64,000 bases of DNA from Pseudomonas sp. G34. Its GTDB lineage: Bacteria > Pseudomonadota > Gammaproteobacteria > Pseudomonadales > Pseudomonadaceae. Location of the stretch: contig NZ_JAVHZV010000004.1 of assembly GCF_031119625.1 (NCBI RefSeq), forward strand, positions 42,896 to 106,895. The letters are read 5' to 3'. A program made the position numbers and the translations under genes. Below, one piece after another: positions 9,120 to 16,834 of the stretch. Within the stretch, counting starts at the first letter, position 1; each line of letters starts with the position of its first letter. Below the pieces are notes generated by a model. It was not told the origin of the DNA and ran no database searches. It saw only the letters and a list, made by a program, of their open reading frames with translations.

Positions 9120-9305
9120 CGCCCATCCCACAGCTGGGATGGGCGCTCCAGCCCAAGCCACGATGTGCACTCATCGCCGGTCACCTGCCGTGCGACCCGG
9201 CAGGCGTTTGTTTCCTGGAGCCGCGCGCTGGCAGCTACAGTTGCAACTAGGCACCGATTGATTCGAAGCCCGGCTATGTGACTGGCCCGTTCGCGGGCCC
9301 GTCAC
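9120..9305 (+). other. Three hairpins in the 416-bp gap before the Na/Pi gene
   Basis: The gap 8935-9350 holds no gene but three strong stem-loops: 9120-9145 (11-bp perfect stem, CAGC loop), 9184-9204 (CCTGCCG/CGGCAGG, 7-nt loop, followed by TTTGTTT) and 9278-9305 (12-nt arms with one mismatch closed by TTCG). The last lies about 45 nt upstream of the Na/Pi start. They could be a structured leader, the end of a small RNA, or terminators; I matched no known riboswitch family. Confidence 0.55.
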
Positions 9306-9350
9306 CGGTAATCCCAGCCCGATCGAATCTGCGTATCAGGGAGATGCGTG

Positions 9351-10994
9351 ATGTTGACGTTGCTCAATCTGTTGTCCGCCATTGCCCTGCTGATCTGGGG
9401 CACCCATATCGTGCGTACCGGCATCCTGCGGGTGTATGGCTCGCAACTGCGCCGGGTGCTCAGCCACAACGTCGGCAAGCGGCCGATGGCCTTCGTTGCC
9501 GGTATCGCCGTGACCGCCCTGGTGCAGAGCAGCAACGCCACGGCGCTGCTGGTCACCTCGTTCGTCGGCCAGGGCCTGATGGCGCTGACCCCGGCGCTGG
9601 CGATCATGCTCGGCGCCGATGTCGGCACTGCGCTGATGGCGCGGGTGCTGACCTTCGACCTCAGCTGGCTGTCGCCGCTGCTGATCTTTCTCGGCGTGGT
9701 GTTCTTCCTGTCGCGCAAGCAGACCCGCGCCGGCCAGCTCGGTCGCGTGGCCATCGGCCTGGGGCTGATGATTCTCGCCCTGCAGTTGATCGTTGCTGCT
9801 GCCACACCGATCACCGAGGCCAAGGGCATCCACGTGCTGTTCGCCTCGCTGACCGGCGACGTGCTGCTCGATGCGGTGGTTGGCGCACTGTTCGCGCTGA
9901 TTTCCTACTCGAGCCTGGCCGCGGTGCTGCTCACCGCCACCCTGACCGGCTCTGGCGTCATCGGCCTGCCGGTGGCCATCGGCCTGGTGATCGGCGCCAA
10001 TATCGGCAGCGGCGTGCTGGCCTTTCTCAACGCCAGCATGCAGAGCCAGGCCGGCCGCCGCGTGGCCCTGGGCAGCCTGCTCTACAAGCTGATCGGCCTG
10101 CTGCTGGTGATCCCGGTGCTCGACCCGCTGGCACACTGGCTGGACAGCCTGAAATGGCACCCCGCCGAGCTGGTGATCGGCTTCCACGTGCTCTACAACA
10201 CCCTGCGCTGCCTGCTGATGCTGCCGACCCTGGGGCTGATGGCGCGCTTCTGCAACTGGCTGCTGCCCGATCGCCCGGACATCAACGCCGTCGCCAAGGC
10301 CCGCCACCTCGACCCCACGGCGCTGTCCACGCCGAGCCTGGCGCTGTCCAATGCGGTGCGCGAAACCCTGCGCATCGGCGATCTGGTCGACAGCATGCTC
10401 GGCCATCTGCAGGACGCCCTGCGCGGCAGCCAGCCGATCCTCGCCAAGGACCTGCGGCGCATCGACGACGACATCGACGCCCTGTATACCGCCGTGAAGC
10501 TTTATCTCGCCCAGGTTCCGCAGGAGGACCTGAGCGAAGCGGACAGCCACCGCTGGGCCGAGATCATCGAGTTCTCCTCCAACCTGGAACGGGCCGGCGA
10601 CCTTATCGAGCGCATGCTCGGCAAGATCCAGGACGAGAAGACCGCCCAGCGTCATGCCTTCTCGGAAAGCGGCCTGGAGGAGCTCACTGCGCTGCACGAA
10701 CGCCTGCTCGGCAACCTGCGCCTGGGCCTGTCGGTGTTCTTCTCCGCCGACACCGATGCCGCCCGCCAACTGCTACGCGAGAAACGCCGCTTCCGCATCC
10801 AGGAACGCCGGCTCACCCATTTACATGTCGAACGTCTGCATAGGCAGGTGGTCAAGAGTCTGGAAACCAGCTCACTGCACCTGGAACTGATCGACGACAT
10901 GAAACGCCTCAACTCGCTGTTCTGCGCAAGTGCCTATGCCGTACTCGGCAACCACGAAACCGGTGCCCTGCTCGCCGAAGAAGGTGGCGAATAG
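9351..10994 (+). CDS. Na/Pi cotransporter family protein with PhoU-like tail
   Basis: A 547-residue inner-membrane protein. The first ~310 residues carry two Na/Pi-cotransporter repeats, the first with QSSNATALLVTSFVGQGL and the second with SYSSLAAVLLTATLTGSG. The last ~220 residues are a soluble helical domain resembling PhoU. Members move phosphate with sodium or act in phosphate balance. GTG 9348 directly precedes ATG 9351; the ATG is better spaced from AGGGAG. The stop overlaps the next start by one base (TAGTG), so translation of the M16 protein is probably coupled to it. Confidence 0.88.
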   Translation: MLTLLNLLSAIALLIWGTHIVRTGILRVYGSQLRRVLSHNVGKRPMAFVAGIAVTALVQSSNATALLVTSFVGQGLMALTPALAIMLGADVGTALMARVLTFDLSWLSPLLIFLGVVFFLSRKQTRAGQLGRVAIGLGLMILALQLIVAAATPITEAKGIHVLFASLTGDVLLDAVVGALFALISYSSLAAVLLTATLTGSGVIGLPVAIGLVIGANIGSGVLAFLNASMQSQAGRRVALGSLLYKLIGLLLVIPVLDPLAHWLDSLKWHPAELVIGFHVLYNTLRCLLMLPTLGLMARFCNWLLPDRPDINAVAKARHLDPTALSTPSLALSNAVRETLRIGDLVDSMLGHLQDALRGSQPILAKDLRRIDDDIDALYTAVKLYLAQVPQEDLSEADSHRWAEIIEFSSNLERAGDLIERMLGKIQDEKTAQRHAFSESGLEELTALHERLLGNLRLGLSVFFSADTDAARQLLREKRRFRIQERRLTHLHVERLHRQVVKSLETSSLHLELIDDMKRLNSLFCASAYAVLGNHETGALLAEEGGE

Positions 10995-12385
10995 TGCTGT
11001 CTGCCGGTCGCTCACTGGCGCTGCTGCTGGGCCTGTTGCTGTGCAGCCAACTGTGGGCGGCCGACCGCCTGAAGGTCGAAGGCTACCCGCTGGACAACGG
11101 CCTGCAGCTGATCCTCAAGCCCACCACCGAGCGCGGCCACGTGTCGATCCGCCTGGTGGTCGGGGTCGGTTTCGACCAGTTCGACTGCGACCACAAGGAG
11201 CTGCCGCACCTGCTCGAACACCTGCTGTTCAGCGGCATCGACGACAGCGGCGAAGCCGGGCTGGAAGAGCGCATGCAGGCCCTCGGTGGCGACTGGAATG
11301 CCTTTACCCGCGACAGCGACACCACCTTCGTCCTCGAGGTGCCGGCCGCCAATCAGCGTGCGGCCCTGGATCTGCTGCTCGCCGCGCTGTTCAACACCGA
11401 ATTCACCGCCGAACGCATCGAGGCGGCCAAGCGGGTGATCGTCCACGAAAATGGCGAACACCCCGCTGCCTGGCAGCGCCTGCTGGGCGCCGCCACCAAA
11501 CGCGACGATGCCACCGAACAGCTTGCCGCCGAGCTGGGCCAGGCCTGTGCCGAGCAGGATTCCCTCGACCGGCTGGACGCCGCTGCTCTGGAGCGTTTGC
11601 ACGAACAGTGGTACGTGGCCAACAACATGACCCTGATCATGGTCGGCGACCTGGATCGCCGCCTGCCCGCCTACCTCGAACGGCGCTTTGGCGAACTGCC
11701 GCCCGGCCCGATGCCCGAGTTGCGCGAACTGCCGGAAAACACCGGCCACGCCGAGCCCGAGCGCACGCTGACCAGCGGCCTGGTCGGCGACACCGCGCAG
11801 GTCAACCTGATCTTCACCGAGCCCTGGGTCGGCGAGCTCGACCAGGGCACCTGGCAGATGCTGCGCGACTACCTGCAGTGGGCGGTGTACCGGGATCTGC
11901 GCCTGGAACACGGCCTGGCCTACAGCCCCACCGTGCTGCGCAGCGCCTACGGCAGCAGCAGCTTCTTCAGCATCCACGCCGACGTGGCCCGCAAGGATGT
12001 GGCGCAGACCCAGCAGCGCCTGCACGAGCTGCTGCAGCGCCTGGCCAAGGACGGCCTCGACGACGCCACCGTCGAACGCCTGCGCAGCGTCGCCCTCGCC
12101 CGCCAGAACTGGACCGCCCAAGGCAACAGCGCCCTGGCCGACACCTACTGGAGCTCCCTGGGCAGTTACGCAGACGGCCGCTTCGCCGACCCGGCTCCGG
12201 AACTGCGCAAGATCCACACCGCCCAGCTCGATGCGGCGCTGAATCTGCTGCTCAAGCAGCCGAGCTATCTGCGCGTCGAGCAGCCACTGCTGAGTACTGC
12301 CGGTCTGTATGTGGTGGGTGCGGTGGCGGTGGTGATTCTGTTGCTGGCGCTGGTGGGACTGGTGAGCCTGCTGCGCCGTCGCTAA
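10994..12385 (+). CDS. M16 family zinc metallopeptidase, membrane-anchored
   Basis: A 463-residue pitrilysin-type protease. The inverted zinc motif HxxEH is present (HLLEH, H72, E75, H76) and the third ligand is E152 in VIVHENGEH, 76 residues on, as in active M16 enzymes. An N-terminal signal peptide (LLLGLLLCSQLWAA) and a C-terminal hydrophobic segment followed by LLRRR suggest a periplasmic enzyme anchored in the inner membrane. It starts with GTG overlapping the Na/Pi gene stop. The last ~75 codons are repeated as a broken copy at 13933-14152. Confidence 0.87.
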   Translation: MLSAGRSLALLLGLLLCSQLWAADRLKVEGYPLDNGLQLILKPTTERGHVSIRLVVGVGFDQFDCDHKELPHLLEHLLFSGIDDSGEAGLEERMQALGGDWNAFTRDSDTTFVLEVPAANQRAALDLLLAALFNTEFTAERIEAAKRVIVHENGEHPAAWQRLLGAATKRDDATEQLAAELGQACAEQDSLDRLDAAALERLHEQWYVANNMTLIMVGDLDRRLPAYLERRFGELPPGPMPELRELPENTGHAEPERTLTSGLVGDTAQVNLIFTEPWVGELDQGTWQMLRDYLQWAVYRDLRLEHGLAYSPTVLRSAYGSSSFFSIHADVARKDVAQTQQRLHELLQRLAKDGLDDATVERLRSVALARQNWTAQGNSALADTYWSSLGSYADGRFADPAPELRKIHTAQLDAALNLLLKQPSYLRVEQPLLSTAGLYVVGAVAVVILLLALVGLVSLLRRR

Positions 12386-12510
12386 CGAACAGCCCCGGAT
12401 AACCGGGGCTCGAAGATGCAGCGAACGCAGTCGTGGCTTACTCGATGATATTGAACTCGCTCAGGTACGCCTCGGAGATTTCCAGGCCCAGGCCGGGCTC
12501 GTGGTCGTCC
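12160..12510. repeat. Direct repeat copy A (M16 3' end, terminator, dehydratase 3' end)
   Basis: This stretch recurs in the same orientation at 13933-14278. It covers the last codons of the M16 gene, the terminator and the end of the dehydratase reading frame on the other strand. Over 12384-12510 the two copies differ at only about 4 positions; the M16 part has more changes and small deletions in copy B. Copy A belongs to the intact M16 gene. Confidence 0.9.
12391..12410. terminator. Hairpin after the M16 gene
   Basis: A perfect 8-bp stem AGCCCCGG/CCGGGGCT with loop ATAA, 5 nt after the M16 stop. It originally separated convergent M16 and dehydratase genes; a near-identical hairpin is at 14159-14178. 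Confidence 0.75.
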
Positions 12511-12603
12511 CCACCAAGCCATCGCGGCTCGTATTCGGAGAGTTGGGGCAGCATGCGGCGGACATATTCCAAGGTCTAGCCCATTTAGCACTTGTGCATG
12601 ATG
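12438..12603 (-). pseudogene. Relic of an enolase-superfamily dehydratase gene
   Basis: Positions 12438-12510 match the 3' end of the intact dehydratase gene (14206-14278). Positions 12511-12603 match an internal part of it (about 14657-14749) at clearly lower identity, so roughly 378 bp are missing between. The internal piece carries in-frame TAA and TAG stops just where the intact protein reads CYMGW. No start or upstream part remains; 12604-12876 has no recognisable content apart from the ribosome-binding site of the next gene. It is the debris of a second copy. Confidence 0.85.
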
Positions 12604-12876
12604 CTCACTCCAGGATCTGCCAACTCAAGCAGGGCACCTACCAGCCGCAACGGCGACGAAATTCTTCGTTCTACTCAATGGCTGCAGGCAGGTAAGCCAT
12701 CAGCAAACTGCTATCCGAACATCGAACAGTAGCCTCCAGCATGCTTGTGAGTTCTGACGACCGGAGGCAATAGCCCTTAAGACCTCCCCCAAACGGCCGA
12801 GATAGGAGATAGAACATCGCACCGCGATGCCAGCTAACGCTCGCGCGCAGGACAGCCAAATCCAAGGAATAAGGAT

Positions 12877-13830
12877 ATGACCAATTTCAACGTGGACAGT
12901 CTATTGGCCGGCCGTTCGGTCACAGCGGGCGCTGCGATCAAAGTCGTTCAAGGTGATATCGACAAAACTACTGCAGCACCCGGCAGACAGCCCATCGGCA
13001 CCCCATCGGGCGTTACGGTAACTATCTCGCCCGCAGCCACGAAGATATCTCTTCTACTCAAGAGCGAGTCCACCGGAAGTACCACCGCTGCCATAAATTT
13101 CGATGCCTTTCTGGACCTTAACCACCAGCAGATCAAAGAGCACAGCAAAAACGCAGATTTTCTTCAGGAGTTGCCCGACGATCTCAACCACGAACGGCAA
13201 ACGGTAGCGAAGCAGGCAGCCAACTACCTTCTCGAGCATCATTACGGTGAGGAAAAACTCTACGGTGCCCAGACGGCAGAAAACCCTTTCGCGTCGCTGG
13301 ATCGCGTGACGCTTTCGAAGATCTCCTTCAACGACTCGGGGCTTTTTACCCCAGCAGAGCGCCAGGTAGCTTTTCTGGAAATGACCAATCGCGACATGCT
13401 GTATCGCAATGAAACCTATGACTTGGGTGAAAGCTTAAGAAGAGCCGACGACTTGGCGGGATCTTACGTCATCAATTTTCTGCGGGACGCAAAGCTGGAG
13501 GGCACCATGAGCGAGGGAGAAAAGGCGTGGAGAAAATGGCCCACAGCCACACAGCTCGAGGCTATTGCAGCCGCGGCAGTGCGCAATGATCCGGTGAAGC
13601 TGCCAACTCTACCCGAGTATCAGAACTTGAATAGCCAGGGCAAACCCTTACTGGCGTTCATGGTTGGCGGAGATGGTTCGGGCACATGGAAAAACATCGC
13701 TTTCGAAGAATTGGCCTCTGAAACCATGCCCGTCAGGCTTATCCATTCACTCATCGAAAAAACCAAGGCCACTCAAACCGAACACCCTTGGCTATCGCTC
13801 TATCTGAGTATCGACAGCCTGGGAAGGTAA
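12877..13830 (+). CDS. Hypothetical protein, orphan gene of different base composition
   Basis: A 317-residue protein I do not recognise. It has no cysteine, no signal peptide and no membrane segment. The first ~60 residues are rich in Gly, Ser, Thr and Ala (low complexity); the rest is mostly helical and charged, with FTPAERQVAFLEMTNRD in the middle. GC in a counted 60-bp stretch is about 53%, well below the neighbours, and codon use differs (many A/T-ending codons). It starts at ATG 12877 after TAAGGAT. It sits alone between two duplicated junctions, so it was probably brought in by recombination. Its general look recalls secreted or effector-like proteins, but nothing proves this. Confidence 0.75.
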   Translation: MTNFNVDSLLAGRSVTAGAAIKVVQGDIDKTTAAPGRQPIGTPSGVTVTISPAATKISLLLKSESTGSTTAAINFDAFLDLNHQQIKEHSKNADFLQELPDDLNHERQTVAKQAANYLLEHHYGEEKLYGAQTAENPFASLDRVTLSKISFNDSGLFTPAERQVAFLEMTNRDMLYRNETYDLGESLRRADDLAGSYVINFLRDAKLEGTMSEGEKAWRKWPTATQLEAIAAAAVRNDPVKLPTLPEYQNLNSQGKPLLAFMVGGDGSGTWKNIAFEELASETMPVRLIHSLIEKTKATQTEHPWLSLYLSIDSLGR

Positions 13831-13932
13831 TACCGCACAGGATCCGGGCGACTCTGCGTAATACCTCTCGCTCTCCAGTCAGCTTAGCCTGCAAAGATCG
13901 TCTGTAGCACACTGCTACCGATGCTGCCCCCC

Positions 13933-14152
13933 GGGCAGCTACGAAGAAGGCCGCTTCGCCGACCCGGCACCGGAACTGCGCAAGATCCACACCGCCCAAC
14001 TCGATGCGGCGCTGAACCTGCTGCTCAAGCAGCCGAGCTATCTGCGCGTCGAGCAGCCACTCCTGAGCACCACCGGCCTGTATGGGGTGGGCACTGTAGC
14101 GGTGGAAGATTCTGTTGCTGGTGGGACTGGTGAGCCTGCTGCGCCGTCGCTA
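13933..14152 (+). pseudogene. Relic of the M16 peptidase gene, 3' end only
   Basis: Matches the last ~75 codons of the intact M16 gene, starting at its GSY-x-x-GRFADPAPELRKI segment and ending at the same LLRRR-stop. Small deletions near the membrane segment break the frame relative to the intact gene, and there is no start or catalytic part. It is a leftover of duplication, not a gene. Confidence 0.85.
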
Positions 14153-14158
14153 ACGAAA

Positions 14159-14178
14159 AGCCCCGGATGACCGGGGCT
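14159..14178. terminator. Hairpin after the dehydratase gene
   Basis: Perfect 8-bp stem AGCCCCGG/CCGGGGCT with loop ATGA, 27 nt beyond the dehydratase stop on the minus strand; duplicate of the hairpin at 12391-12410. Confidence 0.75.
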
Positions 14179-14205
14179 CGAAGATGCAGCGAACGCAGTC
14201 GTGGC

Positions 14206-15381
14206 TTACTCGATGATATTGAACTCGCTCAGGTACTCCTCGGAGATTTCCAGGCCCAGGCCGGGCTTGTGGTCGTCCAGTTGGATGTAGCCATTGACCG
14301 GTGCCGGCTCACCTTTGAACACGTAGTAGAACAGTTCGTTGCCGACCTCGACGTCGAACACCGGGAAGAACTCGGCCATTGGCGAAGCGGTGGTCGACAT
14401 GGTCAGGTGGTAGTTGTGCATCTGCCCGGCATGGGGGATCACCGGCACCGACCAGGCTTCGGCCATGGCGTTGATCTTGCGCGCCGCGGTGATGCCGCCC
14501 ACGCGGTTGGTGTCGTACTGGATCACGTCCACGGCGCGGCGCTCAAGCATCTCCTTGAAGCCGTAGGAGGTGAATTCGTGCTCGCCGCCGGAGATCGGCA
14601 TGATGCCCATCTTCTTCAGCTCGATATAGCCTTCCAGGTCGTCGGCGATCACCGGTTCCTCCAGCCAGCGCGGTTCGAATTCGGCGAGCTTGGGCAGCAT
14701 GCGGCGGGCGTACTCCAGGGTCCAGCCCATGTAGCACTCGAGCATGATGTCCACGTCCGGGCCGGCCAGATCACGCAGCGCACGCACCTGCTCGATGTTG
14801 CGGCGCATGCCCGCCGGGCCGTCCTTCGGCCCGTAGCCGAAGCGCATCTTCAGGGCGTTGAAACCCTGGTTCAGGTAGCCCTGGGCCTCTTCGAGGAACA
14901 GGTCGAGGTTGTCGTTGGCATAGAGCTTGGAGGCGTAGGTCCAGATCTTTTCCTTGGTGCGCCCACCGAGCAGCTTGAACACCGGCTTGTTGACCGCCTT
15001 GCCCATGATGTCCCAGATGGCGATGTCGATCGCCGAAATCGCCGCCATGCCGATGCCCTTGCGGCCCCAGGCATGACTCTGGCGGTACATCTTCTGCCAG
15101 ATGTATTCGTTGTCGAACGGATCCTCGCCGATGGCGATGGGCGCCAGGTAGGTGTCGATGATCTCCTTGGCCACACGCGGCGCCAGGGCGCAGTTGCCGA
15201 TCCCGACGATGCCGCTGTCGGTCTCCACCTCCACCACCAGCCAGCCGTGGAAACGGAACGAGCCCATGGCATCGCCGCGCTCGAAGAGGATGTCGCTGGC
15301 ATTGGTGCAGAAGTGCGCCTGCGGCGGCACGACCTTGCCTTTCCATTCGAAGACGCGGGTGCGGATGGATTTTATTTTCAT
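14206..15381 (-). CDS. Enolase-superfamily sugar-acid dehydratase (L-rhamnonate dehydratase-like)
   Basis: A 391-residue mandelate racemase/muconate lactonizing enzyme-type protein. Metal-ligand strands are visible: MLECYMGW (E215), WLEEP (E241/E242) and SGGEHE (E267); [11 protein letters not shown] (H317) is the catalytic His region as in rhamnonate dehydratase. The first ligand is Glu where E. coli RhmD has Asp. Such enzymes remove water from aldonic or uronic acids to give 2-keto-3-deoxy acids. The start at 15381 follows AAGGAGCTCAAC. It has its own ~490-bp upstream region and probably its own promoter, apart from the lactonase/TRAP operon upstream. The true substrate is open. Confidence 0.82.
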   Translation of the reverse strand: MKIKSIRTRVFEWKGKVVPPQAHFCTNASDILFERGDAMGSFRFHGWLVVEVETDSGIVGIGNCALAPRVAKEIIDTYLAPIAIGEDPFDNEYIWQKMYRQSHAWGRKGIGMAAISAIDIAIWDIMGKAVNKPVFKLLGGRTKEKIWTYASKLYANDNLDLFLEEAQGYLNQGFNALKMRFGYGPKDGPAGMRRNIEQVRALRDLAGPDVDIMLECYMGWTLEYARRMLPKLAEFEPRWLEEPVIADDLEGYIELKKMGIMPISGGEHEFTSYGFKEMLERRAVDVIQYDTNRVGGITAARKINAMAEAWSVPVIPHAGQMHNYHLTMSTTASPMAEFFPVFDVEVGNELFYYVFKGEPAPVNGYIQLDDHKPGLGLEISEEYLSEFNIIE

Positions 15382-15406
15382 GTTGAGCTCCTTGGAGTAG
15401 ACACGA

Positions 15407-15544
15407 TCAGACGCACGCCACGTTGAGCGACGCGGCTGGAGTGGTTGAGGGACGAGTGAGGTGGTGGATCGAAAAGGGCAGGAGCTGCAGATGGCCTCGC
15501 GGGCTGGCGCAAGCCAGGGCCACACACGATAGTCGGGTTGTCAT
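15407..15544 (-). CDS. Possible 45-residue upstream ORF / leader peptide
   Basis: An ATG at 15544 preceded by a strong AAGGAGCAAGC ribosome-binding site opens a 45-codon frame ([17 protein letters not shown]...) that ends 25 nt before the dehydratase start, in a different frame. The product has no recognisable domain and a poor composition for a stable protein. It could be a leader that couples translation to the dehydratase, or the remains of a gene start. Support is the ribosome-binding site only. Confidence 0.35.
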   Translation of the reverse strand: MTTRLSCVALACASPRGHLQLLPFSIHHLTRPSTTPAASLNVACV

Positions 15545-15687
15545 GCTTGCTCCTTCTTTGCCGGTGATCGCCTTGCGAAGAGTCAAGGCGGGCTTTTTAT
15601 AGGTTTATCGAGACAGCCAGCGCTGCCTGTTGCCGCCGACTCTAACCATCACATTTGGCGACGAATAATCACTTATGCGCATTCAGT

Positions 15688-15736
15688 GATAACCACAGGA
15701 AATGCCTTGAGCGAGAAAGCATGTCGGTGCGTTATC
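15688..15736. promoter_or_regulatory. Pair of inverted GATAAC-N5-GNNATG elements upstream of the dehydratase
   Basis: Two 17-bp elements face each other: GATAACCACAGGAAATG at 15688-15704 (plus) and GATAACGCACCGACATG at 15720-15736 (minus), 32 bp centre to centre. The same pattern occurs twice at 25182-25234 in the other control region of the cluster. They are candidate operators of the cluster regulator. The rest of the gap 15545-15873 holds no gene. Confidence 0.5.
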
Positions 15737-15873
15737 ACCCTCTAAGGGCAATGGATTCCCGAATGGGGTCGTTGAATGCCAGGCAAACGCCTCCTTCATC
15801 AGGCCGATAGCCTGACGGGAGGAGTGAGAAAACTCAGAGGATGCGCGGTCGCACAGTCGCCCTTGATTCAGGG

Positions 15874-16833
15874 CTAATCCCCCAGCTCGAGCCGATAGAA
15901 ATTCTTTGCGTTACGCCAGAAGAACGCGTCGCGCTGCGCGTCGTCATAGCTCGCCAGCACGCTATTGAACGCGGTGACCAGCTCGCCATAACCGATACGC
16001 AAGCCCGCCACCGGGTAATTGCTGGCGAACAGGCAACGCTCGATGCCGAACAGCGACAGGGTTTCTTCGATCACCCCGCGGTTGCCTTCCAGCGTCCAGG
16101 GGACGTCCCGCAGGCCCAGTTCGGAGACCTTCACGCTGACATTCGGCTGCGCCGCCAGCGCGGCCATGCCGGCGCGCCAGCCTTCGAGGCCAGCCGGGCT
16201 GCGATCCCAGGGGAAGCCCATGTGATTGAGCACGATGGGCACCTCGGGAAAGGCCGCCGCCACCTCGGCGGCTTCCTGCAGGTGCCAGTACGGCACGCGC
16301 AAATCCCAGGACAACCCGTGCCTGGCCAGCAACGCGAAGCCGCGCAGCCAGGCCTCGTCCTGCATGCTGCCGCTCTGGCCGCGCACGCTGGCGGCCAGCT
16401 CGGGGCACGAGGCCGTCAACGGCTTGCTGCGAATGCCGCGCAGCAGGGGAAACTCCAGATGCCGGCCGAGCACCTCCTCGCATTCCGGGCGGTGAAACCA
16501 GACATGCGCGACCACCGCATTGGGAAAGCCATAGCGCGCATGTTGCTCGTGTATCCAGCGGGTTTCCGCCACCTGATCGGCGCGCTCGTGCTCGGCCTCG
16601 CAGTGCACCGTGGCCAGCACCCGCTGGGCGGCGCTGTCGGCCAGGTAATCCTCGGGCAGGTAGTTGCGCCGCAGCGGCGCGTAGTCGCCGAGAAAGAAGC
16701 CCGGGTCGACCTCGTTCTGCAACCAGGGGTAGCGGTGGCTGTCGAGGTTCCACAGGTGATGATGGGCATCAATCAGCCGCTGCCCGCTGGCCGCGTAGGG
16801 CAGGCCGAGGCGCTGGTGCAGGCACTCGGGCAT
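15874..16833 (-). CDS. Amidohydrolase family protein (COG3618-type lactonase)
   Basis: A 319-residue TIM-barrel metal hydrolase. Motifs: RLIDAHHHLWN near the N-terminus (metal ligands), VLNHMGFPWD in the middle and FASNYPV near the end, the usual pattern of sugar-lactonase members such as L-fuconolactonase and L-rhamnonolactonase. The start at 16833 lies one base after the stop of the binding-protein gene (TGA-G-ATG), implying translational coupling. With the dehydratase next to it, opening an aldonolactone to the acid is the likely job. A second enzyme of the type is at 22790-23749. Confidence 0.8.
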   Translation of the reverse strand: MPECLHQRLGLPYAASGQRLIDAHHHLWNLDSHRYPWLQNEVDPGFFLGDYAPLRRNYLPEDYLADSAAQRVLATVHCEAEHERADQVAETRWIHEQHARYGFPNAVVAHVWFHRPECEEVLGRHLEFPLLRGIRSKPLTASCPELAASVRGQSGSMQDEAWLRGFALLARHGLSWDLRVPYWHLQEAAEVAAAFPEVPIVLNHMGFPWDRSPAGLEGWRAGMAALAAQPNVSVKVSELGLRDVPWTLEGNRGVIEETLSLFGIERCLFASNYPVAGLRIGYGELVTAFNSVLASYDDAQRDAFFWRNAKNFYRLELGD

Positions 16834-16834
16834 C

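Larger units (their letters stand above)
13933..14278. repeat. Direct repeat copy B (M16 3' end, terminator, dehydratase 3' end)
   Basis: Second copy of 12160-12510. It belongs to the intact dehydratase gene. The distance between copies is about 1.77 kb. Between copy A and copy B lie the dehydratase relic, the orphan gene and about 100 bp (13831-13932) without features. Confidence 0.9.

Noticed and set aside
9278..10843. 521-codon plus-strand frame overlapping the Na/Pi gene
   Set aside because: It is in another frame of the same strand, Arg/Pro/Ala-rich, without a conserved motif; the Na/Pi frame has clear membrane repeats.
12160..14278. Transposon or insertion sequence around the orphan gene
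   Set aside because: No transposase, terminal inverted repeats or short target duplication was seen; the flanks are long gene-derived direct repeats, which points to homologous recombination.
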